DNA of 34,859 bases, from NCBI GenBank assembly GCA_902826575.1, contig CADEFJ010000020.1:1-34859 (forward strand). The letters are read 5' to 3'. Both the position numbers and the translations under genes were made by a program. A model generated the notes under the pieces. The model made no database searches and was not told the DNA's origin. It saw only the letters and a program-made list of their open reading frames with translations. The DNA is from an uncultured Pseudomonadota bacterium. GTDB lineage: Bacteria; Pseudomonadota; Gammaproteobacteria; Steroidobacterales; Steroidobacteraceae. This document shows, piece by piece, positions 15,582-23,481 of the stretch (its first letter is position 1; each line of letters begins with the position of its first letter).

Positions 15582-16958
15582 TCAGCCGGTGGTGCCCGCC
15601 GCCTGCTTCGGCTTGCGCCTCAGCACGCGTTCAGTCAGCGACATGCCGGTGGTGTCGGCCGCCTCGCCGTCGACGAGTCGCGGCGCATACAGTGCCTTGC
15701 GCACGGCATAGTTGAGGGTCTCGTGCAGCTCGGCCGGGGCGTCGTTCGGCACGGTGCTGACATCGGCCGTGCTGCCGTCGGCCTTCACGGTGAACCTCGC
15801 CTCGATCGAGAACTCCTCGTACTCGGTGACATCGCCGCCCTTGAAGCGGGTGATGGAAGCAGAAGGCGGCCGGTAGCGCAGCTGTCGCGGCGCGCTGACG
15901 AGGTTGGTCGTGCCCGCCCGCACCATGGCCTGCCACGCGTCCCGGTAGGCGAGCGCCGCGCCGCGCGGGTTGCCGTCGATCAGTTGCCAGTCGGCGAGGT
16001 CGAGCAAGGTCTCGCCGAGCAGCGCGGGATTCGGCGGATCGGCCTTGTCCAGCGCGCCGAGCGCCATCAGCAGCGCGCGCTCGCCTTCGGGATTGAGTTG
16101 GGTCGACATCTGGCCGCCATGGATCCCGGTGCTGAACTGCAACGGGTCGTTGCTCACTGGCTGCTCGCTTGGCTCACGGCCGTAGAGATATTCGAGCCGG
16201 AACGCGCGCGCGACGCCGCGCAGCGGTTCGACGGTCGCGGTGCTGCCTCGCCCCGAGGTTTGCACGGCGATGCGCAGCGCGCGGTTGTGCTGCACGCGTG
16301 CGGTGGTATAGCGGCCCACGTACTCGTACCAGCGCCCGAGCAAGTCGTACGCCGGCAGCATGCGTGCATCGTCCTTGCCGTAGGCCGTCTCCGCGATGCG
16401 AAACGCGAACAGGTGCTCGCGCTCTGCCTCGGTCAACTGGTTCCCGGCGATGTACGCGTCGATCAGCGCGTACACGTAGTCGAGTTGCTCGAGGTTGTAC
16501 AGGCCGTCGATGTTGCGCGAGAGGTCGACCGCGTCCTTCAAGGTGCTGGCGGCAGCGCCGGGCTGGTCGGTGCGCGCATAGGTCACGCCGAGGCCCTGCA
16601 AGGGTCGCAGCAGCGCCCGATCGGTCGAGCTCGCGTTGGATTTCGAGCGCACGATTGCGAGCGCGCGCTTGTAGGAAGCCTCCGCGGCCGAGAACCGGTT
16701 GAGACGCAGCTGCGTGGTGCCGAGATTGGCGAGCGGATTGGCGAGCGCGCGATCGTCCGGGCCGTACTGTTCCTCGGTCGCGGCGACCAGCTGTTCGGCG
16801 AGCGGCAGGGCCTCCTGGAACTGTCCCGCATCGAACAGCGTGCGGAATTGCGCGTAGAGGATGGTGCGCTCGGCGTCGGTTACGGCCCGCGCAGGGGTCA
16901 TCGACACGCCTGCGCAGGCGACGAAGACCAGCGTCGCGAGTAGCGGTTTTCCTCGCAT
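15582..16958 (-). CDS. Exported TPR protein with TonB-C-like terminal module
   Basis: A 458-residue protein, read on the minus strand, convergent with the operon and ending 7 bases from it. The ATG at 16958 follows ggagag at good spacing and gives a signal peptide (MRGKPLLATLVFVACAGVSM, then ARA|VT). Tetratricopeptide repeats of the kinesin-light-chain style fill about 30-250 (for example ALANPLANLGTTQLRLNRFS, then AAEASYKRALAIVR). The C-terminal ~90 residues (FSIEARFTVKADGSTADVST, then NYAVRKALYAPRL) follow the pattern of TonB C-terminal domains, including the alternation of strands and an AVRxAxYxPR-like end. No TonB-type N-terminal anchor is present. It may be a periplasmic factor that uses or copies the TonB-C fold. 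Its closeness to the ExbB-like operon may be meaningful. Confidence 0.82.
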   Translation of the reverse strand: MRGKPLLATLVFVACAGVSMTPARAVTDAERTILYAQFRTLFDAGQFQEALPLAEQLVAATEEQYGPDDRALANPLANLGTTQLRLNRFSAAEASYKRALAIVRSKSNASSTDRALLRPLQGLGVTYARTDQPGAAASTLKDAVDLSRNIDGLYNLEQLDYVYALIDAYIAGNQLTEAEREHLFAFRIAETAYGKDDARMLPAYDLLGRWYEYVGRYTTARVQHNRALRIAVQTSGRGSTATVEPLRGVARAFRLEYLYGREPSEQPVSNDPLQFSTGIHGGQMSTQLNPEGERALLMALGALDKADPPNPALLGETLLDLADWQLIDGNPRGAALAYRDAWQAMVRAGTTNLVSAPRQLRYRPPSASITRFKGGDVTEYEEFSIEARFTVKADGSTADVSTVPNDAPAELHETLNYAVRKALYAPRLVDGEAADTTGMSLTERVLRRKPKQAAGTTG

Positions 16959-17014
16959 CAAGTACTCTCCAGCTGTCAGCTGCAAGATATCATTCCTGCA
17001 GGCGGGGACATACC

Positions 17015-17707
17015 ATGAGCGATACACCGAAGGTCGCCCTGGTCGCCGGGGCGAGCGGTCTCACGGGCGAACAGTTGATTTCAGTGCTGTGCGAGTCGGG
17101 GGACTACGCGCGCGTGTATGCCGTCACCCGGCGCCCGCTGGCCCGCGACCATGCGCGGCTCGCCAACCGCATCGTGCGCTTCGACCAGCTCGAGGCGCAG
17201 CTGCGCGGCACGACCTGCACCGATGCCTATTGTTGCCTGGGGACCACGCTCAAGGACGCCGGCTCCGAGGCCGCGTTTCGCCAGGTCGACGTCGACCTGG
17301 TGCTTGCCTTCGCGCGCGCCGCCAAGGCCGCGCAGGCACAGCGCTTCGTGTTGGTGTCCGCCGCGGGCGCCGACCGTGGCAGCCGCTCATTTTACCTGCG
17401 GGTCAAGGCGGAGGCGGAAGCGGCGGTGATGGCGCTCGGCTTCTCCGCGCTCGACATCATGCAGCCGGGATTGCTGCTGGGCTCGCGGCGCGGACTGCGG
17501 CCGCTGGAGCTGGTGGCCCAGTGGACCCTGCCGGTACTCGGTCCGCTGATGATCGGCCCGCTGCAGCCGTGGCGCCCGGTGAGCGCGGCGACCCTTGCAC
17601 AGGCCATGCTCGGCGCCGCCCGCTCCGGCCGTCGCGGAGTCATGCGCTTCACCTGGCGCGCGATCACGACGCTTGCCGCAGGGCAGGCGTCGCGTCGCGC
17701 TTACTGA
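17015..17707 (+). CDS. NAD(P)-binding atypical SDR (HTATIP2/YbjT-like oxidoreductase)
   Basis: A 230-residue cytoplasmic protein. The N terminus has a Rossmann fold with GASGLTG (GxxGxxG, residues 13-19) after KVALVA, then the beta-strand YAVTRRPL that discriminates the cofactor phosphate. AYCCLGTTLKDAGSEAAFRQVD and RFVLVSAAGAD are typical of atypical SDRs that resemble mammalian HTATIP2/TIP30. The classical YxxxK catalytic pair is replaced by SRSFYLRVKAEAE, which does keep Y-x-x-x-K spacing (Y-L-R-V-K). The substrate is unknown. It is divergent from the TPR gene (56-base shared promoter region) and converges directly on the H1-like gene with no gap. Confidence 0.87.
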   Translation: MSDTPKVALVAGASGLTGEQLISVLCESGDYARVYAVTRRPLARDHARLANRIVRFDQLEAQLRGTTCTDAYCCLGTTLKDAGSEAAFRQVDVDLVLAFARAAKAAQAQRFVLVSAAGADRGSRSFYLRVKAEAEAAVMALGFSALDIMQPGLLLGSRRGLRPLELVAQWTLPVLGPLMIGPLQPWRPVSAATLAQAMLGAARSGRRGVMRFTWRAITTLAAGQASRRAY

Positions 17708-17959
17708 CTATTTCTTCTTCGCGACCGTGCGCTTGGCGCCCGCGCGCTTCGCAACTTTGCGCTTGGCAACTTTCTTCTTCTTGGCGGCCGTCTTCTTCGC
17801 CTTGCGCTTCGGCAGCTCGCTGGCCGCGGTACTGCGCAGGTCCGCCGCATGTGCGCGCTTGTAAGTCTGGATGTCCTTGAACTTGCCGCTCTTGTCGCGC
17901 ACCGCGTAAAGCTTGGTGCCCGTGCTGCTGCGATGAGTCGTGCGTTTGCGTTTCGCCAT
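17708..17959 (-). CDS. H1-like Lys/Ala-rich small basic protein
   Basis: An 83-residue protein, read on the minus strand. A short N-terminal domain (about 1-50, with GTKLYAVRDKSGKFKDIQTY and KRAHAADL) is one I have seen in small proteobacterial hypothetical proteins. The C-terminal 35 residues are made of Lys, Ala, Arg and Val (KRKAKKTAAKKKKVAKRKVA), like the tail of histone H1 and of bacterial H1-like proteins. It very likely binds DNA or another polyanion. An agagagg sequence lies before the ATG. Its stop codon abuts the stop codon of the SDR gene on the other strand, without any gap for a terminator. The function is inferred from composition. Confidence 0.82.
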   Translation of the reverse strand: MAKRKRTTHRSSTGTKLYAVRDKSGKFKDIQTYKRAHAADLRSTAASELPKRKAKKTAAKKKKVAKRKVAKRAGAKRTVAKKK

Positions 17960-18021
17960 GAGACCTCTCTCCAGGGTTAGTCGGAAATCGGGGCAACGCT
18001 AATACGCGGGGCCGCGCAGCG

Positions 18022-19149
18022 TCAACGTCCGGAGATGCGCGCCACCGGTGTTGAGTGCAGCACGCGGCCCGCGTGCACGAGGAATCCGGCGACCACGGCG
18101 AGCAGTGCGCTCGGCACTCCCGCCAGTGTTGCGAGCCCGACCGCAGACGCCGCGGTCGCCGCGAGCAGCGATACGCCGCCGCTCGATGCGAGCCATAACA
18201 CACCGACGATCATGAACGCGCGCTCGAGGAAGATGACGGCATCGCCCCAGCGCAGCGCCGGCGGAAACACCAGATGAAGCGCAAAGGCGAGTGTGACGAG
18301 TGCTGCGCTGATGCGAAACGCGCGCGCGCGGGTCACGTTGCGGAGTATGGCGGCAATGGGCAGCGCGATGGCGAGGCCGAGGCATTCGTCGAGCGTAAGC
18401 CATTGGTCGACGAACACCACGCGCATGGCGAGCGAGAGGACCGCGATCGCGAGGAAGTCGCGCATGAAGCTGTTCGGCACGACCAGGCGTCTCACTGCCG
18501 AGGCCACCACCAGGTAGCCCGCGCAGTACGTGAAGATCGCCACGAAGTCGTAGTCGAGGTCGCGCAGCGGCTGCATGCCCGCCCAGGCGTGCCCCTGATT
18601 GAGCCGCGGCATGAAGGGCACTGCGTGCGTCGCGAACCACAGCGCCAGCAGCACCAGTGCGATCGGCTCGGGGCGCGCGTGGCGCAGGGCGATCGGCCCG
18701 AGAGGCCACGGGCGCGAACGCATCAGTGCGCCGGCGAAGGCGCCCACCGCCCCACCGGTCGCATTCATCGCAACATCGACGAGGTTCGGCACGCGCGAGC
18801 GTGTCATGTGCTGCAGGAGTTCGATGGTGACGGTCAGCGCGCCCGCCAGCGCCACGGCGCCGACAAAGGCGAGCGGCGCGCGCCAGCGCGGCGGCGCGAG
18901 GTAGGCGAGCAGTGCGCCCACCGGCAGGTATGAGAGCAGGTTTCCGGCCCGGTCGGCGCGCGCGGAGTAGCCCCACGGCAGGAGCTGCCCGGGCCCGCCC
19001 TGCCACGCCGCGACGAGTCGCCCGACGTCGAAGCGAAATGGAAAGAACGACGCATAGAAGATGAGCACCAGTGTCAGCGCCAGCAACCACGCGGCACGGC
19101 GTCTCAGCTGGGCGCGCTGAAAGGACTCGTATGTCACGGCGGCAAGCAT
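18022..19149 (-). CDS. VanZ-like polytopic membrane protein
   Basis: A 375-residue protein, read on the minus strand. Ten or so hydrophobic helices are visible. Near the N terminus, LALTLVLIFYASFFPFRFDV is followed by RAGNLLSYLPVGALLAYLAP, then TVTIELLQHMTRSRVPNLVD and NATGGAVGAFAGAL. The NLLxYxPxG and Q...R.P...D...N..G residues are those of the VanZ family, best known from teicoplanin resistance but widespread with unknown function. It is about twice the length of a minimal VanZ, so the C-terminal half is an additional membrane module of six or so helices. The start is uncertain between ATG 19149 and GTG 19137, since neither has a clear Shine-Dalgarno. It shares a divergent upstream region with the GGDEF-EAL gene. 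Confidence 0.85.
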   Translation of the reverse strand: MLAAVTYESFQRAQLRRRAAWLLALTLVLIFYASFFPFRFDVGRLVAAWQGGPGQLLPWGYSARADRAGNLLSYLPVGALLAYLAPPRWRAPLAFVGAVALAGALTVTIELLQHMTRSRVPNLVDVAMNATGGAVGAFAGALMRSRPWPLGPIALRHARPEPIALVLLALWFATHAVPFMPRLNQGHAWAGMQPLRDLDYDFVAIFTYCAGYLVVASAVRRLVVPNSFMRDFLAIAVLSLAMRVVFVDQWLTLDECLGLAIALPIAAILRNVTRARAFRISAALVTLAFALHLVFPPALRWGDAVIFLERAFMIVGVLWLASSGGVSLLAATAASAVGLATLAGVPSALLAVVAGFLVHAGRVLHSTPVARISGR

Positions 19150-19228
19150 AGCGTGATGCAATTCACATCTGCGCGCTTTGCGCCGTGGCGCGGTTTGGCG
19201 GATCGGTGACATGGGCCACAATGGCCGC

Positions 19229-21847
19229 ATGCCGTCTTTCGTTAAATTGCGCGTCATGGACCCTCTTCGTGCGTGCCTCGGCACCCGCATGGGGCGGCGC
19301 ATCACCGCCACCGTTGCGGTGGCCGTGCTCGTGCCGTCCCTGCTCGCCGCGTTCGTGCTGGTGCTGCAGTCGGCGCGCGCGATGGACGCGGGTGCGGCGC
19401 GCGCCCTGACGATCGACGCGCAGACCTTCGCTGCCGAGTTCGGTGCGCGCCTCGCTGGCGGGCCGGCCATGGCGTATCAGCGTGATTCTGCCGTCAGCTT
19501 CGCTGCAGAGAGTGCCGCGCGCCTGCCGGCCGAAGCTGTCGCGACGCCGATTGGCGCCGAACGGCGCATTGCGCTGCTCGACAGCGCCGGTCAGCTTCTC
19601 TTCAGTACCGCGCCGCTGCCCGCCGAAGTTGTCGACCTGCTCGCCGACTACAGTCGTACGCCGGCGGCGACGCGCGGAGCCCTGCCGCTGGGATGGCAGG
19701 CCGCCGGCGTCGAGTGGCAGGGCGCCGCCGCGCGCCTCGAGCCGCGCGAACCCGGTGCGTCATCCTGGTCCGTCGTGGTGTTCAAGCCGCGCTCCGCGTG
19801 GAGCGCTGCCGCAAGGCCGCTCGGCGCCGAGCTGGCGGCGATCGCTGCATTCGCGCTGTTGTGCATGGTCATCGGCGCGCTTGCGCTGGTGCGCCGCTAT
19901 GTGCCGCTGACCCTGCGTTTCGCCGCCGCGCAGGTGCAGGGCGGGGGCGTCCTGCCGCGCATGTACGGCGCCGACGCCGACGAACTTGGCGATGCGATCG
20001 ATGCCTGCAATCTTGCGGCCGGTCGGCTTGCGGAGCGCCTCATCGCGCTCGAGACGTTGAGCGAGATCGACCGGCTGCTCCTCGGTTCAGCAGAGCTCGA
20101 GCAGATGTTCGACACGATCCTGTCACGCGTGCAGTCGGTCACGCGCTGCGATGGCGTCGCGATCACGCTGGTCGACGCCGATTCGGCGACACATGGCCGC
20201 GTCTACTTCACGGCGCCGGGCGTCAAGGACCTGCCGGTCGTGCGCGTCGAGCTCGACCCGGACATGCTGGCGACGCTCGCACAGGTGCAGGAAGGCATCA
20301 CGGTCGCGCGCTGCGAGCCGGAGCGCCACAGCCTGCTGCGTCCACTCGCGGAGCTCGGTGCGCAGTTCTTCTGGGTGTGGCCCGTCATCTCGGGCGAGCG
20401 CCTGGTCGCCGCGTTGTCCCTCGGATATCACGACGCGCCGTCCGCCGATCCATCGGTTGCGGGTTATGGTGCGGAGTTCGCCGCGCGCCTGTCCGTGGCG
20501 CTGTCGAACAGTGCACGCGACGAGCGCCTGTATCGCCAGGCCCATTTCGATGCGCTTACCGGCCTGCCGAATCGCCTGCTGTTCCGCGACCGCCTTGCGC
20601 AGGAGCTTGCGAGTGCGGTGGCCGGTGGCTCGCGCGGCGCGCTGCTGTACATCGACCTCGATCACTTCAAGCGGGTCAACGACACCGTCGGACACGCCGC
20701 TGGCGACCAGCTGCTCACGATCGTCGCGCAACGCCTGCGCGCCTGCGTGAAGGACGGCGATACGGTCGCGCGCCTCGCTGGCGACGAATTCACCATCGTG
20801 CTGCGCCAGGTCACCGATCCCGACGGCGTGCGCGCCGTCGCGGAGCGCATCATCACTTCGCTCGAGGCGCCGGTGAACGTGGCCGGCCGCGATCACCTGG
20901 TACGCGGCAGCATCGGCATCACGCTGTTCCCTGACGACGGCAACAACATCGACGAGCTGATGCGCAACGCCGATACGGCCATGTATCGCGCCAAGGACCT
21001 CGGGCGCGGCCGCGCCGTGTTCTTCGACCGCGCGCTGACCGCGCGCCAGGTGTCCGCCACTGGCAGCGGCTTGTACCGCGCACTGCGCCACCGCGAGTTC
21101 TCGCTCTACTACCAGCCGCAATTCAGCGTCAACGACGGCCGCCTGGTGGGCCTCGAGGCGCTGCTGCGCTGGCAGACACCACGCAGCGGCCTCAAGTACC
21201 CGGCTGAATTCGTGCCGGCCGCCGAGGAGACGGGCCTGATCGTCGACATCGGCGGCTGGGTGCTCGAGGCGGCCTGCGCGCAGATCGCGCTGTGGCGCGA
21301 GCAGGGCATGTCGCCACCGCGGCTCGCCGTGAACGTCTCGGCGCTGCAACTGAAGAGCAACGGTTTCGTCGCGGGGCTGCAGCGGCTGCTCGCGCGCCAC
21401 GCGCTCGCGCCCGGGGCCATCGAGCTGGAATTCACCGAGAGCGTGCTCGCCGATCCGGACATTGCCCCCGTGTTGCGCGAGCTCGCGGCCGGTGGCATCC
21501 GCCTGGCGCTCGATGATTTCGGCGCCGGGGAAACCTCGCTCGCGCACCTGCGCCATCATCCGATCAGCGTGGTGAAGATCGACCGCTCGTTCATCGAGGA
21601 GATCCCGCACGATCACACGGCGTCGGCGCTCGGTGCTACAGTCATTGCCATGGCGCATGCACTCGGCAAGACCGTGGTGGCGGAGGGCGTGGAGACGATC
21701 GAGCAACTCGATTTCCTGCGCGGGCGCGAGTGCGATGTCGCGCAGGGCTATTTCCTCGCCCGGCCCCTGCCGGCCGCCGGCATCGGCGAGCTGCTCGCGG
21801 GCCGCGCCGTTGCGTCCCAGCTCGCAAGCGAGCGCCGGGTAGGGTAG
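19229..21847 (+). CDS. Membrane-bound GAF-GGDEF-EAL cyclic-di-GMP turnover enzyme
   Basis: An 872-residue protein when started at ATG 19229 (ATG 19256 is equally possible; no clear Shine-Dalgarno). Two membrane helices at about 24-47 and 197-222 enclose a periplasmic sensor of about 150 residues. A GAF-like domain lies at about 260-430, GGDEF at about 437-600 and EAL at about 615-860. The cyclase signature reads AGDEF (517-521) instead of GGDEF, and the position of the product-inhibition Arg is Lys (KDGD). The EAL domain has E643 in LEALLRW, NVSALQL, ELEFTESVL, LALDDFGAGETSLAHL and AEGVET, so phosphodiesterase activity is expected; cyclase activity is possible but uncertain. Two ORFs follow closely (9 and 13 bases), so the NlpC and SDR genes may be cotranscribed. 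A cyclic-di-GMP riboswitch lies 1.5 kb downstream. Confidence 0.92.
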   Translation: MPSFVKLRVMDPLRACLGTRMGRRITATVAVAVLVPSLLAAFVLVLQSARAMDAGAARALTIDAQTFAAEFGARLAGGPAMAYQRDSAVSFAAESAARLPAEAVATPIGAERRIALLDSAGQLLFSTAPLPAEVVDLLADYSRTPAATRGALPLGWQAAGVEWQGAAARLEPREPGASSWSVVVFKPRSAWSAAARPLGAELAAIAAFALLCMVIGALALVRRYVPLTLRFAAAQVQGGGVLPRMYGADADELGDAIDACNLAAGRLAERLIALETLSEIDRLLLGSAELEQMFDTILSRVQSVTRCDGVAITLVDADSATHGRVYFTAPGVKDLPVVRVELDPDMLATLAQVQEGITVARCEPERHSLLRPLAELGAQFFWVWPVISGERLVAALSLGYHDAPSADPSVAGYGAEFAARLSVALSNSARDERLYRQAHFDALTGLPNRLLFRDRLAQELASAVAGGSRGALLYIDLDHFKRVNDTVGHAAGDQLLTIVAQRLRACVKDGDTVARLAGDEFTIVLRQVTDPDGVRAVAERIITSLEAPVNVAGRDHLVRGSIGITLFPDDGNNIDELMRNADTAMYRAKDLGRGRAVFFDRALTARQVSATGSGLYRALRHREFSLYYQPQFSVNDGRLVGLEALLRWQTPRSGLKYPAEFVPAAEETGLIVDIGGWVLEAACAQIALWREQGMSPPRLAVNVSALQLKSNGFVAGLQRLLARHALAPGAIELEFTESVLADPDIAPVLRELAAGGIRLALDDFGAGETSLAHLRHHPISVVKIDRSFIEEIPHDHTASALGATVIAMAHALGKTVVAEGVETIEQLDFLRGRECDVAQGYFLARPLPAAGIGELLAGRAVASQLASERRVG

Positions 21848-21855
21848 CCCGCTTG

Positions 21856-22398
21856 ATGCGGCCGCAACTCGCACTCGCGGTACCGCTGCTGCTGCTGCTC
21901 GTGGCTTGCGCCGGTACGCCGCGCTCTTCGCCGCCGGCTTCCGGTACCACGGCTCCCGTGCCCGGCGCCACGCCATCACCCGCGGCGACAGCTCCCGGTC
22001 GCGGCATCGTGCAGGCGGCCGTTGACGTGATCGGCACGCCGTATCGTTACGGCGGCGCCACCACCCGGGGTTTCGACTGCAGCGGACTTGCGCAGTTTGC
22101 GCACCGCGCGGCGGGCTTTACCATCCCGCGTACCGCCGCGGCCCAGGAACGTGCGGCCATGGCGATCGCACGCAGCGCCCTGCAGCCCGGCGATCTCGTG
22201 TTCTTCGTGACGGGCCGCAATGGCGTGGATCACGTGGGCGTCTATGCCGGTGGCGGGCGCTTCGTGCACGCGCCAGCGAGCGGCCGGGTCGTCTCCTACG
22301 CGTACCTCGACGATCCGTGGTATGCGCAGCGTTACGTGGGCGCGGGCCGGTTCTGGACGAGCGCCACGGTTGCTACGACGTCGCACGCCTCGCCGTGA
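21856..22398 (+). CDS. NlpC/P60-family cell-wall hydrolase, lipoprotein
   Basis: A 180-residue protein. It has a lipoprotein signal with the Cys18 box LVAC, then a Pro/Ser/Thr/Ala-rich linker to about residue 45. The NlpC/P60 peptidase domain (about 50-170) starts GIVQAAVDVIGTPYRYGGAT and carries the catalytic Cys75 in FDCSGL, His126 in DHVGVYAG and a third polar residue at His138 in FVHAPASG. Such enzymes cut the D-Glu to diamino acid bond of peptidoglycan stem peptides. It is small like the Spr/MepS hydrolases of Gammaproteobacteria. ATG 21856 gives the lipoprotein signal; it starts 9 bases after the cyclic-di-GMP enzyme gene. Confidence 0.9.
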   Translation: MRPQLALAVPLLLLLVACAGTPRSSPPASGTTAPVPGATPSPAATAPGRGIVQAAVDVIGTPYRYGGATTRGFDCSGLAQFAHRAAGFTIPRTAAAQERAAMAIARSALQPGDLVFFVTGRNGVDHVGVYAGGGRFVHAPASGRVVSYAYLDDPWYAQRYVGAGRFWTSATVATTSHASP

Positions 22399-22411
22399 TA
22401 CGTTCACTGGC

Positions 22412-23188
22412 ATGCTGAGCCGCACGCTCGTCACGCTGACTATCGCAGTGCTGATCACCGCCATGACGCCGGCACCCGCCGCAGACTCCCCGACTGTCCT
22501 TATCACTGGCGCCAACCGTGGCCTCGGCCTCGAGTTCGCGCGCCAGTACGCCGCGCGCGGCTGGCGCGTGATCGCCACCGCGCGCAAGCCGGCCGAGGCC
22601 ACCGCGCTCGCGGAGCTCGCCGCCGCGCACCCCGGCGTATCGATCGAGCGGCTCGATGTGACCGACGGGGCCGAAATCGAGGCGCTCGCAGTGAAACTGC
22701 GAGGCCAGCCGATCGACGTGTTGCTGCATAACGCAGGCATCACCGGCGCGCGGGCCGGCCATGGCCTCGGCAGCTTCGACTACGAACTCTATCGGCTCGT
22801 GCTCGAAACCAACGCGATCGGCCCGATGCGCCTCACCGAGGCGCTGCTCGGGAATGTCGCCCAGAGCAGACAGAAGAAGATCGTGACGATCTCCTCGAGC
22901 GAAGGCTCGATCACGCGGGTCGATGCACCGCGCGGGTATTGGTATCGTTCGAGCAAGGCCGCGGTGAACATGTTGATGCGCAATCTCGCCTTCGAGGTGC
23001 AGAAGCAGGGCATCGCCGTGGCGCTGGTCAACCCCGGCCCGGTCGACACCGACATGATGAAGGGTGTGCGCATGCCGCTGCAGCCGGTACCGCACGCGGC
23101 CGCGACCGTGATCCGCATCATCGACGCTGTGACCCTCGAACGCACGGGCCGGTTCTGGGATTACGAAGGCGGCGAGCTGCCCTGGTGA
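22412..23188 (+). CDS. SDR-family oxidoreductase with an apparent signal peptide
   Basis: A 258-residue protein. A classical short-chain dehydrogenase fold starts at about residue 29: TGANRGLG cofactor loop, LHNAGITGA (NNAG-like), the Ser of TISSSEGSITRVD, YRSSK (YxxxK) and NPGPVDTDMM, all in order. Ahead of it, residues 1-24 (MLSRTLVTLTIAVLITAMTP, then APAAD) look like a Sec signal peptide with an AxA site. That is unusual, because SDR enzymes need NAD(P)H and normally stay in the cytoplasm. No alternative start lies close to the TGANRGLG motif that would leave the fold complete. It starts 13 bases after the NlpC gene. Substrate is unknown. Confidence 0.87.
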   Translation: MLSRTLVTLTIAVLITAMTPAPAADSPTVLITGANRGLGLEFARQYAARGWRVIATARKPAEATALAELAAAHPGVSIERLDVTDGAEIEALAVKLRGQPIDVLLHNAGITGARAGHGLGSFDYELYRLVLETNAIGPMRLTEALLGNVAQSRQKKIVTISSSEGSITRVDAPRGYWYRSSKAAVNMLMRNLAFEVQKQGIAVALVNPGPVDTDMMKGVRMPLQPVPHAAATVIRIIDAVTLERTGRFWDYEGGELPW

Positions 23189-23287
23189 CAGCGTGCGCGG
23201 CGGCGGCGCCTTATGTCGCGTCGCAGCGATGCAGCGCGGCAGTCTGCGAACGGGTGCACGGATTGCGAACACAGGTTGCGTAACCGC

Positions 23288-23320
23288 TTGACGGTACGCG
23301 GCGACACTTCCAGACTTTAT
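23288..23320 (+). promoter_or_regulatory. Possible promoter upstream of the cyclic-di-GMP riboswitch
   Basis: TTGACG at 23288-23293 is a near-consensus -35 hexamer in an otherwise GC-rich stretch. The best -10 candidates, cagact at 23311 (spacing 17, three of six matches) or ctttat at 23315 (spacing 21), are weak. It is well placed to start a transcript carrying the aptamer beginning at about 23322. Assignment is tentative. Confidence 0.35.
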
Positions 23321-23321
23321 G

Positions 23322-23401
23322 TGTGATCAGGGCAAACCCGTCGCGAGGCGGGGACGCAAAGCCACCGGTCTTGGCACGCGCCGAGACAGCGGGGTTGCCC
23401 C
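23322..23401 (+). ncRNA. Cyclic-di-GMP-I (GEMM-I) riboswitch aptamer
   Basis: The segment has the conserved GEMM-I elements in order: CAGGGCAAACC at 23328-23338, a six-base-pair stem (23337-23342 with 23347-23352, one G-T pair) closed by a GCGA tetraloop, GGACGCAAAGCC at 23352-23363, a second eight-base-pair stem (23368-23375 with 23380-23387), and AGCGGGGTTGCC at 23388-23399. The last two conserved blocks match the Vibrio cholerae Vc2 type closely. GEMM-I aptamers bind cyclic di-GMP between the two stems. It lies in the 293-base gap between the SDR and SPOR-like genes and is followed by an SD-hiding hairpin. Confidence 0.93.
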
Positions 23402-23447
23402 GGGGCGCTGCAGTTGGCCGCGAGAACCCGGGACTTCCCGGCCGAGC

Positions 23448-23476
23448 GTTCCCTCCACACGGGTGTTCCGGGGAAC
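23448..23476 (+). promoter_or_regulatory. Shine-Dalgarno-sequestering hairpin, riboswitch expression platform
   Basis: GTTCCC at 23448-23453 is perfectly complementary to GGGAAC at 23471-23476, and ACA/TGT (23457-23459 with 23464-23466) stacks inside. GGGA lies eight bases before the ATG at 23482 and is the only ribosome binding site visible, so the stem would hide it. A hairpin at 23427-23439 (CCGGG-actt-CCCGG) lies between and could be part of an alternative fold; it has no T-tract, so transcriptional termination is less likely. The arrangement suggests translational control by cyclic di-GMP; the sign (on or off) cannot be told from the sequence. Confidence 0.6.
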
Positions 23477-23481
23477 TACAG

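Noticed and set aside
16970..16982. CAGCTGtCAGCTG in the region between the divergent TPR and SDR genes
   Set aside because: Two adjacent six-base palindromes are striking, but chance is plausible in 56 bases and no regulator with this site comes to mind.
20123..21979. 618-codon minus-strand frame opposite the GGDEF-EAL gene
   Set aside because: Composition is typical of a shadow frame, and the plus strand encodes well-known domains.
23427..23439. CCGGG-actt-CCCGG hairpin in the riboswitch leader as an intrinsic terminator
   Set aside because: Only five pairs and no T-tract follow. An expression platform that hides the ribosome binding site is better supported.
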